From contig SCOE01000001.1 of NCBI GenBank assembly GCA_005503065.1, forward strand, positions 186,001 to 250,000: DNA of 64,000 nucleotides, given 5' to 3'. The notes beneath the pieces are model-generated. The model saw nothing but the letters and a program-made list of their open reading frames with translations. It did no database searches and was not told the DNA's origin. Made by a program: the position numbers and the translations under genes. The stretch is from Comamonadaceae bacterium ALPHA2B. GTDB lineage: Bacteria > Pseudomonadota > Gammaproteobacteria > Burkholderiales > Burkholderiaceae_C. Below, one piece after another: positions 58,823 to 64,000 of this stretch; the stretch's first letter is position 1; every line of letters begins with the position of its first letter.

Positions 58823-59695
58823 ATGAGCCAGAGCTTCATCCAACTCTCCAACGTGATGCTGCGCTACGGCGGCGGCACCATCGCCCTGGACCACACCACG
58901 CTGGGCATCGACCGGGGCGACTTCGTGGCCCTGGTCGGCCCCAGCGGCTGCGGCAAGTCGACCATCCTCAAGCTGCTGGCCGGACTGCTGCGGCCCACCT
59001 CGGGTGCGGTGATCGCCGGCGGCCGCGAGGTCGGGCCGGCGGGTGCACGCCCCATTGCGGCCGGCCGGCCGGCGCTGCGCATCGGCCTGGCCTTCCAGAA
59101 CCCGACCATGCTGCCGTGGCTCACGATCCGCGAAAACGTGATGATCCCGCTGAAGATCGTCGAGCCCTTCCGGCAGGACTACGCGCGCAAGAAGCGCGGC
59201 GAATACGCCGAGCGCGCCGACGCGCTGCTGGCCCAGGTGGGCCTGCGCGGCTTCGGCGACAAGCGGCCCTGGCAGCTGTCGGGCGGCATGCTGCAGCGCG
59301 CCTCGCTGTGCCGCGCGCTGGTGCACGAGCCCGAGCTGCTGCTGCTGGACGAGCCCTTCGGCGCCCTCGACCAGTTCACCCGCGAGGAGCTGTGGGACAT
59401 CATGCAGACGCTGTGGATGACCCAGCGGCCCACCGTGCTGCTGGTGACGCACGACCTGCGCGAGTCGGCCTACCTGGCCAACCGCATCTGCGTGATGAGT
59501 GCGCGGCCCGGCCGCATCCTGGAAACGCGCGACGTGGACTTCGCCCGGCCGCGCACGCTGCAGTCCAGCTACGACCCGGCCTTCGGCGCGCTGGTGCAGC
59601 AGCTGCGCATGCGCATCGCCGAGGCGCGCTGCGAGAGCGACACGGCCGCTGCCGCAGCTGCCATGCCCACTGCGCTGCAGGGGGTGGCGGCATGA
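58823..59695 (+). CDS. ABC transporter ATP-binding protein, NitT/TauT family
   Basis: A 290-residue ATPase with Walker A GPSGCGKST (39-47), Q-loop LAFQNPTMLPW, signature LSGGMLQR, Walker B LLLLDEPFG and H-loop LLVTHDLRESAYLA. A C-terminal extension is alanine-rich. Start ATG 58823 lies 26 nt after the ring-opening gene. Serves the importer with the permease that overlaps it by 4 nt. Confidence 0.93.
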   Translation: MSQSFIQLSNVMLRYGGGTIALDHTTLGIDRGDFVALVGPSGCGKSTILKLLAGLLRPTSGAVIAGGREVGPAGARPIAAGRPALRIGLAFQNPTMLPWLTIRENVMIPLKIVEPFRQDYARKKRGEYAERADALLAQVGLRGFGDKRPWQLSGGMLQRASLCRALVHEPELLLLDEPFGALDQFTREELWDIMQTLWMTQRPTVLLVTHDLRESAYLANRICVMSARPGRILETRDVDFARPRTLQSSYDPAFGALVQQLRMRIAEARCESDTAAAAAAMPTALQGVAA

Positions 59696-60543
59696 ACGCG
59701 CGCGTGGACACCGCGGACGCGGTCGAACCCGCAGCCGAAGCCGCCAGCCCCGCCGTGCCGCGCCTGTCCCCGCTGGCGCGCCAGCGTCTGCTGTCCGGCC
59801 TGGCGCTGGTCGGCTTCTTCCTGGCCTGGGAGCTGGTCTGCCTGGCCAGCGGCATCTCGGACCTGGTGCTGCCCCGGCCCAGCCAGATCGCCCGCGTGCT
59901 CATCGAGCGCATGCCGCTCCTGTGGCCGCACACGGTGCAGACGCTCTACACCACGCTGCTCGGCTTCGCGCTGGGCGTGGCCGCGGGCATCGTCATCGGC
60001 GTGGGCATCGGCTCTTCGCGGCTGGCCTATGACGTCACCTATCCGCTGCTGGTGGGCTTCTCCAGCATTCCGAAGGTGGCGGTGGTGCCGCTGTTCGTCG
60101 TGTGGTTCGGCGCCGGTACCGTGCCGGCGGTGCTCACCTCGATGGTCATCAGCATCTTCCCGGTGGTGGTCAACGTGGCCACCGGGCTGGCCAGCACCGA
60201 GCCCGAACTGGAGGATGTGCTGCGCGTGCTGGGCGCGCGCAAGCGCGACATCCTCTGGAACGTGGGCCTGCCGCGTGCCATGCCCTACCTGTTCGCGTCG
60301 CTCAAGATCGCCATCACGCTGTCCTTCGTGGGCACCGTGCTGTCCGAGACCGTGGCCTCCAACCGCGGCATCGGCACCGTGATGATGATCGCCAGCGGCA
60401 ACTTCGACGTGCCGATGGTGTTCGCCGGGCTCTTCCTGCTGGCGGCCATGGGTGTGCTGCTCTATGCGCTGTCGGCGCTGGTGGAGCGCCGCGTGACCGG
60501 CTGGTCGCAGCGCAAGACCGACCTGGCGGCGACGGGGGCCTGA
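59692..60543 (+). CDS. ABC transporter permease, NitT/TauT family
   Basis: A 283-residue permease with a 30-residue polar N-terminus and six helices. The EAA loop reads [39 protein letters not shown]. It is the only permease of the operon, so the two ThiY-like receptors share it. Cotranscribed with the ATPase (ATGA overlap). Confidence 0.93.
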   Translation: MNARVDTADAVEPAAEAASPAVPRLSPLARQRLLSGLALVGFFLAWELVCLASGISDLVLPRPSQIARVLIERMPLLWPHTVQTLYTTLLGFALGVAAGIVIGVGIGSSRLAYDVTYPLLVGFSSIPKVAVVPLFVVWFGAGTVPAVLTSMVISIFPVVVNVATGLASTEPELEDVLRVLGARKRDILWNVGLPRAMPYLFASLKIAITLSFVGTVLSETVASNRGIGTVMMIASGNFDVPMVFAGLFLLAAMGVLLYALSALVERRVTGWSQRKTDLAATGA

Positions 60544-60566
60544 GATGCGGGTCAGTGAACCCAGGA

Positions 60567-60591
60567 CCGTTCGGGCTGAGCCTGTCGAAGC
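60567..60591 (+). repeat. Interspersed repeat family S, single arm
   Basis: CCGTTCGGGCTGAGCCTGTC followed by GAAGC lies in the gap before the second receptor. The complementary arm is absent, so this is a half element. It lies within the operon and does not appear to disrupt the Shine-Dalgarno AAGGAG at 60633-60638. Confidence 0.75.
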
Positions 60592-60643
60592 CGGGGCGCC
60601 CACTCGCCAAAGCCCTTCTTCTTTTGCCTTCCAAGGAGCTTCC

Positions 60644-61705
60644 ATGTCCCGCCCCTTCTCCCGCCGCAGCGCCGGCCTGGCGCTGTCGGCGCTGTCGCTG
60701 CTGGTGGCTCTCGGCGCTGCCCTGGCGCCGGCACCGGCCGCCGCCCAGGCCGACACCCCGATCAAGTTCGTGCTCGACTGGAAGCTGCAGGGCGTGCATG
60801 CCTGGTACTACCTCGCGCAGGACCGCGGCTACTTCGCCCGCGAGAAGCTGGCCGTGACCATCGACCAGGGCGACGGCTCGGCCGCCACCGTCACGAAGAT
60901 CATGGCCGGTGCCTACCAGGCCGGCTTCGGCGACGTGAACGCCATCGTGCAGAACGCCACCGCCAAGCCCGGCCAGGCGCCGGTGATGGTCTACATGCTC
61001 TACAACCGCGCGCCCTTCGCGCTGATCGCCAAGGCCGACGGGCCGATCCGCACGCCGCAGGACCTGCAGGGCCGCACCGTCGGCACGCCGGCCGGGGGCG
61101 CGGCGGCCCGCATGTTCCCCGTCATCGCGGCGCGCACCGGCATCGATGCCGCCAAGGTCGCCTGGACCAATGTGGCGCCCAACCTGCAGGAGCAGCTGCT
61201 GCTCAAGGGCCATGTGGATGCCGCGGCCGTGTTCTCGGTCACCAGCTACATGAATCTCGTGGCGCAGGGCGTCGACCCCGACAAGGACATCCGCTGGTTC
61301 CATTACGGCGACTACGGCGTCGAGCTCTACGGCAACGGCGTGATGGTGTCGCAGCAGCTGCTGCGCGAGCGGCCCGAGGCCGTGGCCGGCCTGGTGCGCG
61401 CGATCAACCATGCGGTGCGCGACACCATCGCCGACCCCGAAGCGGCCATCGCGGCTCTGTACAAGCGCGAGCCGCTGCTCAACAAGGAGCTGGAGAAACG
61501 CCGGCTGCTCTACACCCTCAAGACCGTCATGCTCACGCCCGAGGTGGCCACGCAGGGCCTGGGCGATGTGAGCGATGCCCGTTTTGCCCGCGCCTTCCTG
61601 CAGCTCAAGGAGGCCTTCGACCTGCCGCGCGTGCCCACGGCGTCCGAGGTGTTCGAGCGCCGCTTCCTGCCGCCGCTGGCCGAGCGCACGGTCGCCAAGC
61701 GATGA
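60644..61705 (+). CDS. ABC substrate-binding protein, ThiY/NMT1 type (second receptor of the operon)
   Basis: A 353-residue exported receptor (signal [29 protein letters not shown]). Mature start [63 protein letters not shown] parallels the first receptor (54301-55350) almost step by step, indicating a duplication with divergence. AAGGAG lies 5 nt before the ATG. The 4-nt overlap with the next gene ties it to the amidohydrolase. Confidence 0.9.
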   Translation: MSRPFSRRSAGLALSALSLLVALGAALAPAPAAAQADTPIKFVLDWKLQGVHAWYYLAQDRGYFAREKLAVTIDQGDGSAATVTKIMAGAYQAGFGDVNAIVQNATAKPGQAPVMVYMLYNRAPFALIAKADGPIRTPQDLQGRTVGTPAGGAAARMFPVIAARTGIDAAKVAWTNVAPNLQEQLLLKGHVDAAAVFSVTSYMNLVAQGVDPDKDIRWFHYGDYGVELYGNGVMVSQQLLRERPEAVAGLVRAINHAVRDTIADPEAAIAALYKREPLLNKELEKRRLLYTLKTVMLTPEVATQGLGDVSDARFARAFLQLKEAFDLPRVPTASEVFERRFLPPLAERTVAKR

Positions 61706-63165
61706 GCGACACGGCCGCGCCCGCCGCCATCGACTGCGCCTGGCTGCTGGCCGAGCCCGGGGCTGCGCCCGCACAGCGCGACCGGCGCATCCATATCGAA
61801 GGCGGCCATGTGGCCGCCATCGAGGCGCTACCCGCCCCGGTGCCCGGCCGCCGGCGGCTGGCGCTGCCGGCGCTTGCCAACGCGCACGACCATGCGCGCA
61901 CCGTGCGCAGCGCCACGCTGGGTGCCTTCGGGCAGCCGCTCGAAAGCTGGCTGCCCTTCCTGGGCGTGGTGCCGGGCATGGACCCGTACCTGTGCGCCGC
62001 GACCTCCTTCGCCCGCTCGCTGCGCAATGGTGTGGTGGACCTCATGGTGCACTACACCCGCGTGCAGGGCGGCCTGCCCTATGTCGACGAAGCAGCCGCC
62101 GTGGGCCGTGCCGCGCGCGACGTGGGCGTGCGCATCGGCTTCGCGGTGGCCCTGCGCGACCGCCACGGCCTGGGCTATGCCGACGACGCGACGGTGTTGG
62201 CGGCGCTGCGCCCCGCGATCCGCGACGACATCGCCAGGCGGCTGGCGGCACCCTCGGTGGCGCCAGCGCTGCAGCTCGCGCTGGTCGAGGAAGTTGCCCA
62301 GCGGATCGCTGCCGACGGCCTGGGTGCCCACGTGGACGTGCAATACGGCCCAACCGGCGTGCAGTGGTGCAGCACGCCGCTGCTCGAAGCCATCGCCCAG
62401 GCCTCGGCAGAGACCGGCCGGCGCGTGCACATGCACCTGCTGGAGACGCAGTACCAGCGCGCCTGGGCCGATGCCGCGCACCCGGGCGGCATCGTGCGCT
62501 TCCTGGACGACATCGGCCTGCTCGGCCCGCGGCTCACCCTGGCGCATTGCACCTGGGCGCGGCCGGAGGAGCTGGCCCTGATCGCCGAGCGCGGCGCGAC
62601 CATCGCGGTCAACACCAGCTCCAACCTGGGCCTGAAATCGGGCATTGCCCCGCTCGCGCAGATGCTGGCCCAGCGCTGCCGGGTGGCCATGGGGCTGGAC
62701 GGCATGGCCTTCGACGAGGACGACGACGCCCTGCGCGAGGCCCGCCTGGCCTATGCGCTGCACCGCGGCTGGGGGTACGACACCACCATGACGCCGGCGC
62801 AGCTCTGGCGCTTCGCGTCGCGCGGGCGGATCGCATCGGGCGAGCCGGCGGACCTCCTGCTGCTCGACTGGGATGCGCTGGACGACGACGCCCTGTTCTA
62901 CGATATCAATCCGCTGGACCTGCTGCTCGCCCGCGGCAGCGGCCGGCACGTGCACACCGTCATCGCTCGCGGCCGCACGGTGGTCGACGCCGGCCGCGTC
63001 CTGGGCGTGGACGAGGTGGCCCTGCAGGTCGAACTGCGGGAGCGCATGCGGTCGGCGCTGGCAGCGGATGGCCCCCATGCCGGCTGGCGCCGCAGCGTGC
63101 AGGCCCTGGCCGAGGACGTGGCGCCTTTCTACCGGAGCGGCCGCTTCCTGGGAGGCTGCTGCTGA
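61702..63165 (+). CDS. Amidohydrolase of the TRZ/ATZ/cytosine deaminase type
   Basis: A 487-residue subtype III amidohydrolase with metal site His62/His64 (NAHDHARTV), His245 and Glu248 (HMHLLETQ), His282 ([10 protein letters not shown]) and Asp333 ([10 protein letters not shown]). This group contains the triazine hydrolases AtzA, AtzB, TrzN, guanine and cytosine deaminases, and SsnA. It would remove an amino or other substituent from a nitrogen ring, producing a ring substrate for the AtzD-like enzyme. Last gene of the operon (overlap with the receptor). The C-terminal ring-binding region differs from known AtzB, so the substrate is open. Confidence 0.87.
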   Translation: MSDTAAPAAIDCAWLLAEPGAAPAQRDRRIHIEGGHVAAIEALPAPVPGRRRLALPALANAHDHARTVRSATLGAFGQPLESWLPFLGVVPGMDPYLCAATSFARSLRNGVVDLMVHYTRVQGGLPYVDEAAAVGRAARDVGVRIGFAVALRDRHGLGYADDATVLAALRPAIRDDIARRLAAPSVAPALQLALVEEVAQRIAADGLGAHVDVQYGPTGVQWCSTPLLEAIAQASAETGRRVHMHLLETQYQRAWADAAHPGGIVRFLDDIGLLGPRLTLAHCTWARPEELALIAERGATIAVNTSSNLGLKSGIAPLAQMLAQRCRVAMGLDGMAFDEDDDALREARLAYALHRGWGYDTTMTPAQLWRFASRGRIASGEPADLLLLDWDALDDDALFYDINPLDLLLARGSGRHVHTVIARGRTVVDAGRVLGVDEVALQVELRERMRSALAADGPHAGWRRSVQALAEDVAPFYRSGRFLGGCC

Positions 63166-63186
63166 ATCTTCCGCTTCGCGGGCGCC

Positions 63187-64000
63187 TCAGCCCCGACGCG
63201 TCAGCGCCTGCTGCACTGCGCGCACTTCGTCGTAGGCCTGGCGCACCACCTGGGCCGCCTCGCCGCGTTCGAGCACCTCGTCCAGGTCGATGCCGCACTG
63301 CGCCGGCTCGCGCGAGAACTCCTCGAAGGGCGACTGGGTCTGGGCCATCAGGTTGGCCAGCTGCAGCACGTCGCCCAGCGTCTCGGGCGGCGCGATGACG
63401 TAGCCGCGCCAGAGCGTTTCCATCGCCTCGGACAACTCGTCGGGCACGTTCAGGGCCGACAGCAGGCGCCGGGTGCCGACCGCCAGCACGGACTGGCTGC
63501 GCTCGGGCGGCTCGGGATCGCCGACCTGGGTGCGGCCGGCCAGATCGATGCTCAGCGCCGGCACCTGCTCCTGGGCCTTGGCCAGCACGTAGAAGCCGGC
63601 GATGTCGTGCAGCATGCCCGCGAACAGCGCGGTTTCGGGGGCGACCTGGGTGAAGCGCCGTGCCAGCACGGCGGCCAGTGCCGCCACCTCGGTGCTGTGG
63701 GCCCACAGGCGTCCGACGGCCGGCTGGTTGACCTGCGCGGCGCGGTCGGCGAGCTGGGCGGTAACGAGGGCGGCGGCCACGGCGCGCAGCATCTTCAGGC
63801 CGAGGATGCTGAGCGCCTCGCGCGCATTGGTGACGGTGCGGCCCGGGCGGCCATAGGCGGCGCTGTTGGCCATGGCGACCATCTTGGCCGAGACCAGGGG
63901 CTCGCTGTGCACCAGCCGCGCCACGTCGTCGATGGTGCAGCTGTCGCTGCTCGCACGGTCGATCAGCTGGATCAGTCCCGTGGACGAGGTGAGAAAGGTC
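63187..64000 (-). CDS. HDOD-domain protein, N-terminus beyond the right edge
   Basis: The visible 271 residues belong to an HDOD domain, a non-catalytic relative of HD phosphohydrolases: LVSAKMVAMANSAAYGRPGRTVTNAREALSILGLKMLRAVAAALV, then AVGRLWAHSTEVAALAAVLARRF and ALFAGMLHDIAGFYVLAK, ending in EEFSREPAQCGIDLDEVLER. The frame is open to 64000 through TFLTSSTGLIQLIDRASSDS, so the gene starts outside. HDOD proteins take part in signalling and motility control. It is convergent with the ring-opening operon (21-nt gap). Confidence 0.88.
   Translation of the reverse strand, partial: TFLTSSTGLIQLIDRASSDSCTIDDVARLVHSEPLVSAKMVAMANSAAYGRPGRTVTNAREALSILGLKMLRAVAAALVTAQLADRAAQVNQPAVGRLWAHSTEVAALAAVLARRFTQVAPETALFAGMLHDIAGFYVLAKAQEQVPALSIDLAGRTQVGDPEPPERSQSVLAVGTRRLLSALNVPDELSEAMETLWRGYVIAPPETLGDVLQLANLMAQTQSPFEEFSREPAQCGIDLDEVLERGEAAQVVRQAYDEVRAVQQALTRRG

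Overview
The window is high-GC (roughly 70%) and densely coded on both strands. The gene set (a Bug-family tricarboxylate-type binding protein, many NitT/TauT-type ABC systems, an aryl-polyene-type ketosynthase pair) and several repeat families that I associate with Comamonadaceae intergenic regions point to a betaproteobacterium of the Variovorax/Acidovorax type. The taxonomic call is an inference from recognition, not from a search.

Layout. 1-2.2 kb: the end of an aryl-polyene-like biosynthetic operon (ketosynthase, chain-length factor, truncated flavoprotein). 2.4-7.8 kb: housekeeping and backbone genes (AmpG-like permease, M48 peptidase, TrhA/hemolysin III, lipoprotein esterase, ParD-like protein, methionine aminopeptidase). 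7.9-9.4 kb: a scar, with a lower-GC C-terminal fragment of a helicase-nuclease abutting what may be the N-terminus of an ABC ATPase, plus two kinds of repeats. 9.4-27.0 kb: an organosulfur acquisition region with two paralogous binding proteins, a TauD-like dioxygenase, a CysB-like regulator, a long minus-strand operon (SsuD-like monooxygenase, class II aldolase-like protein, ABC transporter, membrane cytochrome c, second SsuA) and a divergent operon (acyl-CoA-dehydrogenase-like flavoprotein, SsuA, cysteine dioxygenase, four-domain rhodanese). A GAACG-N13-TTGC motif recurs at three of its promoters. 27.2-32.8 kb: an aromatic or ring-cleavage type set (VOC protein, MhpA-like hydroxylase, IclR, FAH-type hydrolase, glyoxalase II-like MBL) divergent from a Bug-type binding protein.

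32.9-47.6 kb: a plus-strand nitrogen (ureide) island: allophanate hydrolase AtzF, an ABC importer, AtzG, AtzE, HpxZ, a BMP-type nucleoside/ureide importer, formamidase, a very close BiuH (biuret hydrolase) relative, a second cysteine hydrolase and a GntR regulator. Both operon heads carry the identical 12-mer CTTGTATCCAAG. The island ends abruptly in a truncated NTF2-like gene, a sign of a recombination junction.

47.7-53.3 kb: an oxidoreductase/LysR divergent pair, a LysR-XRE regulator pair, an alpha/beta hydrolase and an amino-acid-type binding protein. 53.4-63.2 kb: a compact nine-gene plus-strand operon built round a cyanuric acid hydrolase/barbiturase-family ring-opening enzyme, with a dihydroorotase/allantoinase-like hydrolase, an SDR lacking the usual catalytic serine, an isochorismatase-type hydrolase, a TRZ/ATZ-type amidohydrolase and an ABC importer with two ThiY-like binding proteins. 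Taken with BiuH, AtzEG and AtzF of the first island, the window encodes enzymes from ring opening to ammonia and CO2 for cyanuric acid or a related N-heterocycle. The true substrate is unknown, and this operon is the best candidate here for an undescribed pathway. The window closes with a partial HDOD-domain gene.
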